Origin: Polaromonas sp.
Lineage (GTDB): Bacteria; Pseudomonadota; Gammaproteobacteria; Burkholderiales; Burkholderiaceae_C
Length of the DNA: 54,707 nt
Reading direction: 5' to 3'
NCBI RefSeq assembly: GCF_010365105.1
Contig: NZ_JAAFGZ010000001.1
Span: 261,543-316,249 of the forward strand
Below the pieces are notes generated by a model, which saw only the letters and a program-made list of their open reading frames with translations, was not told the DNA's origin and searched no databases. How positions within the stretch are numbered: the stretch's first letter is position 1; each line of letters starts with the position of its first letter. The position numbers were made by a program, and so were the translations under genes. Positions 17,459 to 25,954 of this stretch are shown one piece after another.

Positions 17459-17974
17459 CTAATCCTGCCCTTCGGTCAGCGTGTCGAGCTGGAACTTGCC
17501 GCTCTTGTGCCACAGCCAGGTGTCGGTATAAACCACCTTGCCCAGCCGGACAGGCGCAGGGAAGGGCGAGGCCTGCCGGATGGTGCGTTCGATTTCCGCC
17601 ATCACTTCGGGCGCATGGCGCGGCGCGCGCAGCCAGTCCAGCCGGGTCACGCGGCCCAGCCGGTCAATCTCCACATTCATCACCCCCACGGCGTACAACT
17701 GCGGCGGCAGCCGGCCCTTGTAGATGCGGTCGGCATTTAGCCCGTACAGGTGGCTGGCGCCGTCTTCACGGTAGGCCCGGGGCGATGCCGCCGAGGAATT
17801 GCGGGCCGAGCCCCGGTTGCCGGGCACCGGCCCGACGACACCGGGCGGCTGGACCGGCACTGAAAGGGGCAGGGTCGGCGGCGCCATCTTGCAGGCGCTG
17901 GCCATCAGCGCAGCGGCACCCGAGAGCCACCTGAGCAGCCAGAATCGGCGGGGTTTGGATTCAGACATGGGCAT
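17459..17974 (-). CDS. TonB C-terminal-domain-like envelope protein
   Basis: A 171-residue protein with an N-terminal hydrophobic segment (LLRWLSGAAALMASAC) that could be a lipoprotein-like signal or an anchor. The C-terminal half (ASHLYGLNADRIYKGRLPPQLYAVGVMNVEIDRLGRVTRLDWLRAPRHAPEVMAEIERTIRQA) looks like a TonB C-terminal fold: an alpha-beta element with GxVtrl and a hydrophobic helix. There are no exbB/exbD neighbours, so it may be a TonB-like adaptor rather than an energy transducer. Starts at 17974 and 17968 are both possible. The repeat pair touches its 3' end, and it is divergent from xdhC. Confidence 0.6.
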   Translation of the reverse strand: MPMSESKPRRFWLLRWLSGAAALMASACKMAPPTLPLSVPVQPPGVVGPVPGNRGSARNSSAASPRAYREDGASHLYGLNADRIYKGRLPPQLYAVGVMNVEIDRLGRVTRLDWLRAPRHAPEVMAEIERTIRQASPFPAPVRLGKVVYTDTWLWHKSGKFQLDTLTEGQD

Positions 17975-18130
17975 ATTTTGGTAAGGTGGTTCGGACCGGA
18001 ATCGGCATGGCGCATCATGCACAGCGGCTGCGGCGACCGGGCCTCAGGGCCTGGAGCGCCTCAAGCCTGTGCCATGAACCGCTGGTGCTTTTTTTCATTC
18101 GCATGGTTTTTATTTCAAGATGTTTTGTTC

Positions 18131-18991
18131 ATGATTTTCAGCTATTGCGCGCAGGATGCCGAACACTTTTTTGCAGGGCTGGCCCGCCAGCCTGCCGTGC
18201 TGGTGCGTGTCGTTTCAACCCAGGGTTCGGTGCCGCGCGAAACCGGCGCCTGGATGGGCGTGTTTGCCGATGCTGTGGTGGGCACGATTGGCGGCGGCCA
18301 CCTGGAATTCGAGGCGATGGCACGGGCGCGGGCACTGCTTGCGATATCCGGCGAGTCCTCCGTCCCGCAAAGCGTTGTTTCCCTGCGCCTGCGGTTTGCA
18401 CTCGGGCCTTCGCTGGGCCAGTGCTGCGGCGGCGTGGTCCACCTGGCGTTTGAACGCGTCAGCGCCAGCGACCTGCCGGCACTGGCGTCCACACTGGTCA
18501 GCCCCTTGACACCGGTGGCGCTGTTCGGCGGCGGCCATGTCGGCCATGCGCTGGCCCGGGTACTGGTGCCGCTGCCGTTCTGCCTGCGCTGGATCGACAG
18601 CCGCGACGGCGTTTTCCCGCAGGACCTGCCGGCGCGCGTGGTCTGCGAGCATTCCGAGCCGGTGCAGTCGGCCGTCCCCGGTCTGGCGCCGCAGTCGCGC
18701 GTGCTGATCATGAGCTTCAGCCATGCCGAAGACCTGGAAATTGTCGCCAGCTGCCTGTTGCGCCAGCGCGAGCAAGCCGACCTGCCGTTTGTCGGCCTGA
18801 TTGGCAGCAAGACCAAGTGGGCCGCCTTTCGTCGCCGGCTGGACGCGCGCGGCTTCAGCCCGGATGAACTGGCGCACATCACCTGCCCGATCGGCGTTCC
18901 GGGCATCAAGGGCAAGGAACCCGATGTGATCGCCGTGGCGGTAGCGGCGCAGTTGTTGCAGACACTTGACGGGCCGACGGGCAGGGCGTGA
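18131..18991 (+). CDS. xdhC: Xanthine dehydrogenase accessory protein XdhC
   Basis: XdhC binds molybdenum cofactor, promotes its sulfuration and inserts it into XdhB. The 286-residue protein shows the family pattern: VLVRVVSTQGSVPRETGAWMGV, GTIGGGHLEFEA, LGPSLGQCCGG near residue 95, and a Rossmann-like C-terminal half with ALFGGGHVGHALARVL and FVGLIGSKTKWAAFRRRL. ATG 18131 is chosen because it places the conserved N-terminus at the usual position; the upstream in-frame extension is unlike the family. Unusually, it is 9 kb away from xdhA-xdhB, which lie at 28.0-32.0 kb on the other strand. Confidence 0.92.
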   Translation: MIFSYCAQDAEHFFAGLARQPAVLVRVVSTQGSVPRETGAWMGVFADAVVGTIGGGHLEFEAMARARALLAISGESSVPQSVVSLRLRFALGPSLGQCCGGVVHLAFERVSASDLPALASTLVSPLTPVALFGGGHVGHALARVLVPLPFCLRWIDSRDGVFPQDLPARVVCEHSEPVQSAVPGLAPQSRVLIMSFSHAEDLEIVASCLLRQREQADLPFVGLIGSKTKWAAFRRRLDARGFSPDELAHITCPIGVPGIKGKEPDVIAVAVAAQLLQTLDGPTGRA

Positions 18992-19000
18992 CGCACTAAC

Positions 19001-19062
19001 TGCTATGCAATCAATAGCTGCTTGCGCAATAAGCGCATGCGCAAAAGCACTATTTGGTCATG
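19001..19062. repeat. Dispersed GCTAT/ATAGC repeat, copy 3
   Basis: Starts TGCTATGCAATCAATAGCTG and continues CTTGCGCAATAAGCGCATGCGCAAAAGC.. with a TATTTGG end. It has both inverted arms (GCTAT/ATAGC and TGCGC/GCGCA) and so can form two hairpins. It lies between convergent xdhC and the SMR gene. Confidence 0.65.
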
Positions 19063-19107
19063 GAAATCGTCAACATTCGGCGCCCCAGGCCAGCCCCCTT
19101 TTCGGCG

Positions 19108-19440
19108 TCAATGCGCCGCCGCTTTCGAAAACACGTTGAGCACCACCACGCCGGCAATGATCAGCGCCATGCCCAGCAGGCCGGGCAGGTCGATCGTTTG
19201 CCGGTAGATCACGAAGCTGGCCAGGGTGATCAGCACGATGCCCAGCCCGGACCAGATGGCGTAGGCAATGCCCGTCGGCATGGACCGCAGGGTGATGCTC
19301 AGAAAGAAAAAGGCGATGGCATAACCGGCCACGGCCAGCGCCGAAGGCAGGCCGTGCGTGAAGCTGTCGCTGGCTTTCAGGGCGGTGGTGGCGATCACCT
19401 CGGCAACAATCGCAATGCCCAGGGCAAGATAAGCATTCAT
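19108..19440 (-). CDS. Small multidrug resistance (SMR) transporter, EmrE type
   Basis: A 110-residue, four-transmembrane-helix protein of the SMR family, which exports cationic compounds by proton antiport as a dimer. It begins MNAYLALGIAIVAEVIATTALKAS, with the essential membrane glutamate in AEVIATTALK (residue 14), and includes the family stretches GYAIAFFFLSITLRSMPTGIAYAIWSGLGIV and LIIAGVVVLNVFSK. ATG 19440 matches the usual N-terminus. Substrate could be quaternary ammonium compounds or polyamines. Confidence 0.9.
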   Translation of the reverse strand: MNAYLALGIAIVAEVIATTALKASDSFTHGLPSALAVAGYAIAFFFLSITLRSMPTGIAYAIWSGLGIVLITLASFVIYRQTIDLPGLLGMALIIAGVVVLNVFSKAAAH

Positions 19441-19526
19441 GCGCCGCGCTTTCAGAAGGTTCAAAGAGAAACGACAATTTTAGGGTTGCGCTGCGCGGCA
19501 CAATCCGCTCTGGAGGCAACCATTTC

Positions 19527-20873
19527 ATGACCACACCATCGTTTCATTCCCTTTCTGACGTGCGCGCACAACCGCGCCAGTTTCTCGACCACCTGTTCCA
19601 GGTCGCTGTCACGCGCGCCCTGCCGCTGGCCAACACCGCCCGGTTTTTGCCGGAGCCGCCCACGCCAGGGAGTGGTGGCCGCACCCTCGTGATCGGCGCG
19701 GGCAAGGCCGGCGGCGCGATGGCGCAGGCGGTCGAGGCGCTCTGGCCGGCGGATGCGCCGCTCGAAGGCCTGGTCGTGACGCGCTACCACCATGTGCCGC
19801 CGCGCTCCGAAGGCCTGCCCCGGCGCATCGAAGTCGTCGAGGCCTCGCATCCGGTGCCCGACGAGGCCGGACAGGCGGCGGCCGGGCGCATCCTGGCGAT
19901 GGTCCAGGGCTTGAGCAAAAACGACCTGGTGCTGTGCCTGATCTCAGGCGGCGGCTCGTCGCTGCTGGCCTTGCCGGCCGAAGGGTTGAGCCTGGAAGAA
20001 AAGCAGTCCATCAACAAGGCATTGCTGGCCAGCGGCGCCAATATCAGCGAGATGAATTGCGTTCGCAAGCACCTGTCGCGCATCAAGGGTGGCCGGCTGG
20101 CTGCCGCCTGCGCGCCGGCGCGCGTCGTCACGCTGACCATCAGCGACGTGCCGGGCGACGACCCGTCGATCATTGCCAGCGGCCCGACCGTGCCTGACGC
20201 CAGCAGTTGCGCCGAGGCCGTCGCGATTCTCCAGCGCTACGGCATCGCGGTGCCCGGCGACATCATGAGCCTGCTGGAGCAGGGCGCGCTGGAAACCCCC
20301 AAGCCCGGCGATGCGCTGTTCGACGGCCATGAAGTCCACCTGATCGCCACGCCCCGGCAAAGCCTGCAAGCCGCCGCCGACGCTGCGCGCGCCGCCGGAC
20401 TGCCTGCCTACATTTTGAGCGACGAAATGGAAGGCGAGTCGCGTGAAGTCGGCAAGGTGCATGCCGCGCTGGCGCGCGCCGTGGCGCAGACCGGCGAGCC
20501 ATTTCAAAAGCCGTGCGTGATCCTGAGCGGCGGTGAAACCACGGTGACGATCCGCAAGCAGCCGCCCGGCACGCCTCGGGGGCGCGGCGGTCGCGCCGGC
20601 GAGTTCTGCATGGCACTGGCGATGGCGCTGCAAGGCCAGCCTGATGTTTATGCGCTTGCGGCCGACACCGACGGCATTGACGGCGTTGAAGACAATGCCG
20701 GCGCGTTCGTCGCGCCCGACACCTTGCAGCGCGCGCTGGCCGCAGGCATGAAGCTGGACCAGTATCTGGACCGCAACGATGCCTACGGCTACTTCGACCG
20801 GCTGGGCGACCTGGTTGTCAGCGGGCCGACTTACACCAATGTCAATGATTTCCGGGCGATATTGATTCTGTAG
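19527..20873 (+). CDS. Glycerate 2-kinase (DUF4147/MOFRL family)
   Basis: Phosphorylates glycerate to 2-phosphoglycerate in the glyoxylate-tartronate semialdehyde branch; older annotations call such proteins TtuD or hydroxypyruvate reductase. The 448-residue sequence has TLVIGAGKAGGAMAQAVE, CLISGGGSSLLALP near residue 140, SDVPGDDPSIIASGPT, and the C-terminal MOFRL domain with VILSGGETTVTIR and ALAADTDGIDG. Glyoxylate from purine breakdown can enter this route, so its presence near purine genes is suggestive. Its last 32 bases overlap the 3' end of the convergent membrane protein gene. Confidence 0.9.
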   Translation: MTTPSFHSLSDVRAQPRQFLDHLFQVAVTRALPLANTARFLPEPPTPGSGGRTLVIGAGKAGGAMAQAVEALWPADAPLEGLVVTRYHHVPPRSEGLPRRIEVVEASHPVPDEAGQAAAGRILAMVQGLSKNDLVLCLISGGGSSLLALPAEGLSLEEKQSINKALLASGANISEMNCVRKHLSRIKGGRLAAACAPARVVTLTISDVPGDDPSIIASGPTVPDASSCAEAVAILQRYGIAVPGDIMSLLEQGALETPKPGDALFDGHEVHLIATPRQSLQAAADAARAAGLPAYILSDEMEGESREVGKVHAALARAVAQTGEPFQKPCVILSGGETTVTIRKQPPGTPRGRGGRAGEFCMALAMALQGQPDVYALAADTDGIDGVEDNAGAFVAPDTLQRALAAGMKLDQYLDRNDAYGYFDRLGDLVVSGPTYTNVNDFRAILIL

Positions 20874-21498
20874 CCCGCCGGGTTTTATCCGGTGCTGCTT
20901 GCACGCTGGTTGCAGCCTCTTCCCGGCGCATCAGCGTGCGCACGAGGCGGGAAAACCATGCCAGCCCGACGGCTGCCGCAATCCAGACCAGACCTTGCCC
21001 CAGCCTTTCCTGGTCGCCGAGCAGGTAGGCATTGCACAGACGCACCGGCGAACTTTCAAACAGATAGCCGACCACGGCCGTCATCGGCAACACGTTGCCC
21101 AGGAAAAATCCCTGCACCAGCAAGCCGGCTGGCTGCCACGACAGCCGCAGCGCCGCGCCGCAAAAAAGCAGCGCCAGGAATTTGGCCAGCTCGATCCGGC
21201 CATCGACCAGCGCGAGGTCGAGCACGCGGGGAATCATCAGGAGCGCAAGCAGCAGGGCAGTGGCCAACAGGCCGCTGATGCCGTAGCCGTTCCAGCCATT
21301 CATGCGCTCGACCCAGCGTTGCGGCAGGCAGGCGGCCAGCCCGAAACCGGCCAGGGCCAGCAAGGGAAACTGCACCAGCATGTGACGGGTCATGCTGGCC
21401 TCAAGCCATTGCCGCGCTGACGGCAGCGCCAGCAGGCACATCAGGATTCCCGCAGCGGTCACAGACCCTTTGAGCCTGGATGTCGGCCACCGGTTCAT
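20842..21498 (-). CDS. Membrane protein of the cbb3-like oxidase operon
   Basis: A 218-residue protein with five or six predicted transmembrane helices (e.g. LLALAGFGLAAC, GLLATALLLALLMI, FLGNVLPMTAVVGYLF). It starts inside the SCO gene stop (ATGA overlap), so it is the last gene of the ccoN-ccoO-cyt c-SCO operon. The pattern (two helices, IPRxLDxALxDGRIELAKF, then FFLGN...CNAYLxxDQ) is reminiscent of membrane proteins near alternative oxidases that are sometimes called cytochrome oxidase assembly or CtaG-like proteins, but I cannot assign it firmly. Function unknown, probably oxidase assembly. Confidence 0.7.
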   Translation of the reverse strand: MNRWPTSRLKGSVTAAGILMCLLALPSARQWLEASMTRHMLVQFPLLALAGFGLAACLPQRWVERMNGWNGYGISGLLATALLLALLMIPRVLDLALVDGRIELAKFLALLFCGAALRLSWQPAGLLVQGFFLGNVLPMTAVVGYLFESSPVRLCNAYLLGDQERLGQGLVWIAAAVGLAWFSRLVRTLMRREEAATSVQAAPDKTRRATESISPGNH

Positions 21499-22136
21499 GG
21501 CGAAACCTTACTCGCCAGGTCACGCGCATAGTCGAGCGCGAGTTGCTGCTCCGCATAGTCAAAAATACGCACCAGCCGGCCATGCTGATCGACCACCAGC
21601 AGCGCCGCGTTGTGCTCGAAATCGCCGCGCCCGTCGGGCACCACCACGACCTGGAAATCGGCCAGCAGACGCCGGGTTTCCTTTGCATCGGGCAGGCGCA
21701 CGAAGCGCCAGTGCAGCGGGTCGGCGCCCAGCCGTGCCGCGTAAGCCTGTAGCACTTGCGGGTCGTCGTGCTGGCCGTCAAAGCTGATCGACAGCAGTTT
21801 GACCCGCTGCGCCGCCGCATCGCCGGGACCGGCCGCTTGCAGCGTCGCCTGCATTTGCTGGTAGGTGCTGCCCAGCGCCAGGCACACGGTCTGGCAGCGG
21901 GTATAGACAAAATCGACCAGCGTGACCGACTGTCCGCCCGCCAGGAATTGCGACAGCGGCTGTGCTTTCAGACTGGGGCCGTCAATCTGCACGGCGGGAG
22001 CGGCAATCGGTTGCAGGGCGACTTCCAGGCGCCGGGCGCCTTCTGCCGTCCAGACCTGAAAATCATGGGTAAGCCAGGCCGAGCAGGCATAGGCGGCAAT
22101 GGCCAGCATGACGCTCAGGAACGCGGTCCGGAGCAT
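21495..22136 (-). CDS. SCO1/SenC family copper chaperone
   Basis: A periplasmic, membrane-anchored thioredoxin-fold protein that supplies copper to haem-copper oxidases. The 213-residue protein has an N-terminal anchor (MLRTAFLSVMLAIAAYAC), the copper motif VDFVYTRCQTVCLAL (C-x3-C) and the third ligand His in FEHNAALLVVDQHGRLV. It lies between the cytochrome c and membrane protein genes, overlapping the latter by 4 bases. This context indicates that it serves the CuB centre of the neighbouring cbb3-like oxidase. Confidence 0.92.
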   Translation of the reverse strand: MLRTAFLSVMLAIAAYACSAWLTHDFQVWTAEGARRLEVALQPIAAPAVQIDGPSLKAQPLSQFLAGGQSVTLVDFVYTRCQTVCLALGSTYQQMQATLQAAGPGDAAAQRVKLLSISFDGQHDDPQVLQAYAARLGADPLHWRFVRLPDAKETRRLLADFQVVVVPDGRGDFEHNAALLVVDQHGRLVRIFDYAEQQLALDYARDLASKVSP

Positions 22137-22224
22137 CAGGTGGGATGCCTCCGGTCCATGATCAAGCCCGGTCCGGGGGTAGTCAGGGGAACGAGGTACA
22201 TGCGGTCTGCTAAAACAAGACGTG

Positions 22225-22833
22225 TCAGGATGCCTTGGCCGTCAGCGCCTTGAGTTCGGCCCCGCCGTTAAACGGCGTGCTGCGGGTACTGGCCTTGCGT
22301 TCGGCTTCAAACGATTCGGCCTTGATGGGGTCGGCCTTGTTCGACCATTCCGCGCGGATGTAACTTGCCACTGCAGCGAGTTCGGCGTCGCTGAGCTGCT
22401 TGAAGGAAGGCATGGCGCCCTTGTAGGTGTTGCCCATCACCGTGATTTCGCCGGAAATTCCATGCAGCAGTATGTTGGCCACCGTGCGTTCATCACCGAC
22501 CACCCATTCGGATCCGTCCAGCGGCGGAAATACACCGGGCAAGCCCTTGCCGGTTGCCTGGTGGCAAGCTACGCAATTAACGGTGAAGACCTGCTTGCCA
22601 TTGGCCGCAGCACCCGGCGCCCCGGCCGCCGGCGCCCGCAGGTCTGCCAGGGTGCGCCGGTCGCCAAGATCGGGCTGGCCGAATGGTTCCGACAGCAGGA
22701 TATAGGCCACGCCAGAGATCACCACCGCCAGCGTGATGAGCGCAACCAGGGTCGGAATCGGCCGGTTGAACTCGGAGGGGTCACCTTCTTCGCGCTGCTG
22801 GGACGGTCTGCGCGCCTCTGATTTATTGAACAT
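22225..22833 (-). CDS. Membrane-anchored mono-haem cytochrome c
   Basis: A 202-residue protein with an N-terminal cytoplasmic stretch, one transmembrane helix (LVALITLAVVISGVAYILL, about residues 29-47) and a periplasmic class I cytochrome c domain with haem motif CVACH near residue 87 and a distal Met in YKGAMPSFKQLSDAELAAVASYIR. It occupies the place that the di-haem subunit CcoP has in standard cbb3 operons but carries only one haem-binding motif. It probably passes electrons to CcoO. A GAGG ribosome site precedes ATG 22833. Confidence 0.88.
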   Translation of the reverse strand: MFNKSEARRPSQQREEGDPSEFNRPIPTLVALITLAVVISGVAYILLSEPFGQPDLGDRRTLADLRAPAAGAPGAAANGKQVFTVNCVACHQATGKGLPGVFPPLDGSEWVVGDERTVANILLHGISGEITVMGNTYKGAMPSFKQLSDAELAAVASYIRAEWSNKADPIKAESFEAERKASTRSTPFNGGAELKALTAKAS

Positions 22834-22848
22834 TTTTCAGCCTCGCGA

Positions 22849-23451
22849 TCAGGGTTTGGGCGCCGGCGGCAACACCGGATAGGTGTGGTTCAGCGACAAA
22901 AGGTATTTCACCAGATCAAGCGCTTCTGGCGTCGGCACCACCACCTGGCCGACGTTCGGGCCATAAGCGGGCGGCAAGGTCAAAGTCTGCTCGCCTTCTT
23001 TTTCGGCTTCCTTGGCATCCTTGACGGTAAACAGGAAGGGGTAGGACGGCATGATGGAACCCGGCGTGTAGGCGCGCGGCTGGTAGAGGTGGCCCAGATG
23101 CCAGTCCTTGCTGGGCTGGCGCGCGCCGATGTTGAACAGATCCGGTCCGGTCCGCATGCTGCCCAGCAGGTGCGGCTTGTCGTAGGTGTAGTCGCCCGGC
23201 ACCGAAGCACGGCCCCAGCCACGCTCGAAATCAGGGCCGAATTTGCGGTCGCGCGGCTGCTGGCTGTGGCAATAGACGCAGCCGTTGGAAATGTAGACCG
23301 CCCGCCCGCGCAACTCGGCGCTGGTATAGGGTTTGAGACCGGGGGGCGGCTGGATGTCGCGCACCTCCATGTAAGGCAAGACCACCAGTGCGGCAGTGGC
23401 CACTGCCAGTGCCACCATCGCGCCGGAAACCAGCTTGACTTCATTGTCCAT
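22849..23451 (-). CDS. ccoO: cbb3-type oxidase subunit II (CcoO/FixO-like)
   Basis: A 200-residue mono-haem cytochrome c subunit with an N-terminal transmembrane helix (LVSGAMVALAVATAALVVLPYM) and haem motif CVYCHSQQPRD, followed by FGPDFERGWGRASVPGDYTYDKPHLLGSMRTGPDL and a Met ligand in SIMPSYPFLF. These match CcoO. ATG 23451 is inside the ccoN 3' end (11-base overlap), and the longer reading to 23511 only runs into ccoN. It is followed after 15 bases by the cytochrome c gene. Confidence 0.92.
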   Translation of the reverse strand: MDNEVKLVSGAMVALAVATAALVVLPYMEVRDIQPPPGLKPYTSAELRGRAVYISNGCVYCHSQQPRDRKFGPDFERGWGRASVPGDYTYDKPHLLGSMRTGPDLFNIGARQPSKDWHLGHLYQPRAYTPGSIMPSYPFLFTVKDAKEAEKEGEQTLTLPPAYGPNVGQVVVPTPEALDLVKYLLSLNHTYPVLPPAPKP

Positions 23452-25096
23452 GAGCAAGCTCCTGTTTGTTGTTCTGCCAGAAGAGGGCCGCGCCGGTGCG
23501 CGTCGGTCCAAAACGCAGCGCCATGGCCAGGAAATGGCCGACGAAGACGAAGTGAGCCAGCACCATCAGGCTGCCGCCGACGCTGCGCCATTTGAGGTAA
23601 GGCAGGGTCAGCGTGACCGAGTCCATGAACGGCCTGGCGGCATCCAGCATGGCCACGCCTTGCAGCCAGCCGCCAATCGACAGGCCCACAAAGTAGATCG
23701 AAATGCCGATCGCCGAGAGCCAGAAGTGCAGCGTGATCAGCCGCGGGTACGGCCATTCCCAGTTCAATACGCGCGGCATCATGAAATAGATCGCGCCGAA
23801 CAGCACCATCGTGACAAAGGCATAAGCGCCCAGGTGGGCATGGGCCACGGTGAAGTGCGTGAAGTGCGCAATCTGGTTGACGCTTCGCAGTGCCTCTATC
23901 GAGCCCTGCACCGAGGAGAGGAAGTACATGAGGCCGCCAAACATCATGAAGCGCAGCGTCGGCGAGTAGCGCGCCAGGTGCATGCGCCCCTTGAGCGTGC
24001 CGCCCATGTTGATGCTGAACGCCACGACGGGAATCACCATCATGATGCTTTGCACGATTGACAGTGTGGTCAGCCAGCCCGGCACCGGGCCGCCAATCAG
24101 GTGATGGCCGCCGACCTGTCCATAGAAGAACGCCAGCGTCCAGAAGCCCAGAATCGAGAGGTTGTAGGAGCGAACCGGGCGGCCGATGATTTTCGGCAAA
24201 AAGTAGTAAATCGCGCCCACACTGACGGGTGTGAACCACAGGCCCAGCACGTTGTGCCCGTACCACCAGTTGGTGGTGGCCTGCTGCACGCCGGTATGCA
24301 CGCCCGGCAGTTTGGCAACCAGGAACAGCAGCGCAATCCACAACAATGCCGCCACCATGTACCAGACGCTGACATACAGGTGCTCGACCTTGCGGTTCAC
24401 CAGCGTGAACAGCACCGGCAGGATCACCAGCGCAAAACCGACAAAAATCAGGATGGCGATTTGCCACGGAATCTCGAGGTATTCCATGCCGTCGGTCCAG
24501 CCCGCCGAGATGGAGCCAATGGCGGCGGCAATGCCCATGTTGATGAGCGCGCCGCCCAGCATGGCCCAGATCGCGCCATGCAGCCGCGTGCGCAGCAGGC
24601 GCGGCAGCAGCCAGAGCATCATGCCCAGCGCGGCATTGCTGATCCAGCCATAAAGCACGGCGGTCAGGTGGACCGTGCGAACGCGGCCAAAGGTCAGCCA
24701 CGCCTGGTCGGTCAGCCAGTCGGGCTGATGCAGCTTGATCGAAGAGGTCAGGCCGGCGACCGAGCCGAGCAGCAGCCAGAAACAGGCAAAGGCGATGAAC
24801 ATGAAGACCGGAAAGGCGCTCGACTGGTCGGACGTGATGCGGTCCTGAAGTTCGTCAGCATCGGCCGCATGCAGCGGCGATCCGGGCTCCGCCGCGGCCT
24901 GTTGCATCGAATTCTTTGCGTCGTCCGGCAGCGCCGGGTCGTCGATCCGGCCGATCTCGCCGCGCGCAAAAATGACCGAAGCGGCAGCCGGATTTTCAAC
25001 CAGCAGTCCTTTGCGCGACGACCAGATGAAGACGAACAGGCCGATGATCGAGAGCAAAAAAGCGCCGAGCAGGCTCAGAATGGCGCTGTCCATCAT
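23441..25096 (-). CDS. ccoN: cbb3-type oxidase subunit I (CcoN-like), N-terminally extended
   Basis: The catalytic haem-copper subunit, reducing oxygen to water and pumping protons in the inner membrane. The 551-residue protein has CcoN landmarks: WWYGHNVLGLWFTP (CuB His), FFYGQVGGHHL (the cbb3 tyrosine six residues before the His pair), and HFTHFTVAHAHLG (haem ligands). The tyrosine argues for an oxidase, not an NO reductase. About 95 extra N-terminal residues include one transmembrane helix (ILSLLGAFLLSIIGLFVFIW) with a CcoS-like feel, then an acidic linker. ATG ATG at 25096/25093 follows AGGAG. This is the first gene of the operon. Confidence 0.92.
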   Translation of the reverse strand: MMDSAILSLLGAFLLSIIGLFVFIWSSRKGLLVENPAAASVIFARGEIGRIDDPALPDDAKNSMQQAAAEPGSPLHAADADELQDRITSDQSSAFPVFMFIAFACFWLLLGSVAGLTSSIKLHQPDWLTDQAWLTFGRVRTVHLTAVLYGWISNAALGMMLWLLPRLLRTRLHGAIWAMLGGALINMGIAAAIGSISAGWTDGMEYLEIPWQIAILIFVGFALVILPVLFTLVNRKVEHLYVSVWYMVAALLWIALLFLVAKLPGVHTGVQQATTNWWYGHNVLGLWFTPVSVGAIYYFLPKIIGRPVRSYNLSILGFWTLAFFYGQVGGHHLIGGPVPGWLTTLSIVQSIMMVIPVVAFSINMGGTLKGRMHLARYSPTLRFMMFGGLMYFLSSVQGSIEALRSVNQIAHFTHFTVAHAHLGAYAFVTMVLFGAIYFMMPRVLNWEWPYPRLITLHFWLSAIGISIYFVGLSIGGWLQGVAMLDAARPFMDSVTLTLPYLKWRSVGGSLMVLAHFVFVGHFLAMALRFGPTRTGAALFWQNNKQELAHGQ

Positions 25097-25253
25097 GCGT
25101 CTCCTGCCAGCGCCGCCTGGCTGGTGTTAGCGCTGTGCAAAGGAAGAGTGCCAATGACGGTTTTAAGTCGCCAGCATGGCCGATGGGTGAGGGCTTGAGT
25201 TTTCATATGATTTCTGTTTAGAGGGGCAATGTCGCCCCCGATGCATCGGCGGG

Positions 25254-25337
25254 CTAGTCCGGCCTGAATCCCGGCGCAGGGCTGGCTTTGAGGAAAAAAG
25301 CGGCCAGCGCTTCATCAGGCGTAATAACTTTATTCAT
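25254..25337 (-). CDS. Putative 27-residue peptide coupled to truncated haemoglobin
   Basis: A short reading frame (begins MNKVITPDEALAAFFL) whose ATG overlaps the haemoglobin stop codon by 4 bases (ATGA) and is preceded by AGGCGAG at good spacing. It is acidic at the start, hydrophobic in the middle, and has no recognised domain. It could be a genuine coupled microprotein or the residue of a longer gene. I recognise no family. Confidence 0.35.
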   Translation of the reverse strand: MNKVITPDEALAAFFLKASPAPGFRPD

Positions 25338-25732
25338 ACCGTCTCGCCTGTCAGCAGACTCGCGCCCTGCTTCATCTGGTAGCCGTACCAGAGGCTTTGG
25401 GCGATGCGCTTGGCAAGGTCCTTGGCGCGCGCAGCAAGGGCGGCGTTCGGCAGCGCGTCGGTGGTCTGCCCGAACAGCAGCAGCCAGCGCTGGAACAACT
25501 CGATCGTCAGACCTGGCAGGGCGGCATGCTTTGGCATGGGCGCACCGCGAAACCGGGCGGTTCCCCGCAGCGCCGATGACCAAAAATCGACCATTTTTGG
25601 CAGGTGCTTGTCCCAGTCCTTCACGTGCCGGTTGAAAACAGGCCCCAGCACCGCGTCCTCGCGCACCCGGTCGTAAAAGCCATATACCAGCTGGACGATT
25701 TCGTCTTCGGTGCATAAGTCTGCGGATGGCAT
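25334..25732 (-). CDS. Group III truncated haemoglobin
   Basis: A 132-residue 2-on-2 haemoglobin. The pattern IVQLVYGFYDRVREDAVLGPVFNRHVKDWDKHLPKMVDFWSSALRGTARFRGAPMPKHAAL is typical of group III, with the proximal His in PMPKH and the G8 Trp in FQRWLLLF. Likely roles are NO or O2 handling and respiration in low oxygen. It lies just upstream of the cbb3-like oxidase operon on the same strand, about 240 bases before ccoN. ATG 25732 is preceded by AAGGAA; the longer frame to 25792 lacks homology. Confidence 0.9.
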   Translation of the reverse strand: MPSADLCTEDEIVQLVYGFYDRVREDAVLGPVFNRHVKDWDKHLPKMVDFWSSALRGTARFRGAPMPKHAALPGLTIELFQRWLLLFGQTTDALPNAALAARAKDLAKRIAQSLWYGYQMKQGASLLTGETV

Positions 25733-25888
25733 GTGAGGTTCCTTGGGAAAGCAGGTGGGACTTGTCGATGACGCAGGCCCGGCTGAAAACATACATTTTC
25801 GGTGGAGCTTATCACTCGGGAATCAACCGTGTGTAGGCTGGGGGCATCGCGATTTCGGGGTGGGCAACAAAAAGCGGGCTTGTCCAAA

Positions 25889-25950
25889 TGCTATCGAGTT
25901 GATAGCTGCTTGCGCATGTATCTATTGCGCTAAAGCCCATTTTTTGTCAG
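25889..25950. repeat. Dispersed GCTAT/ATAGC repeat, copy 4
   Basis: Starts TGCTATCGAGTTGATAGCTG, then CTTGCGCATGTATCTATTGCGC and TAAAGCCCATTTTTTG. This is the most regular copy: stem GCTAT/ATAGC and a second TGCGC/GCGC pair, followed by a T run that could work as a terminator in either context. It lies at the border between the haemoglobin gene and the decayed region. Confidence 0.7.
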
Positions 25951-25954
25951 TATT

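Noticed and set aside
17191..17934. A 247-codon plus-strand frame through the tandem repeats
   Set aside because: It consists of repeat sequence and antisense of the TonB-like gene, with Arg/Ala/Pro-rich translation and no start signal.
23441..25096. Reading the oxidase subunit as an NO reductase
   Set aside because: The conserved cbb3 tyrosine aligns six residues before the HH pair, and ccoO and SCO genes follow, which points to an oxidase.
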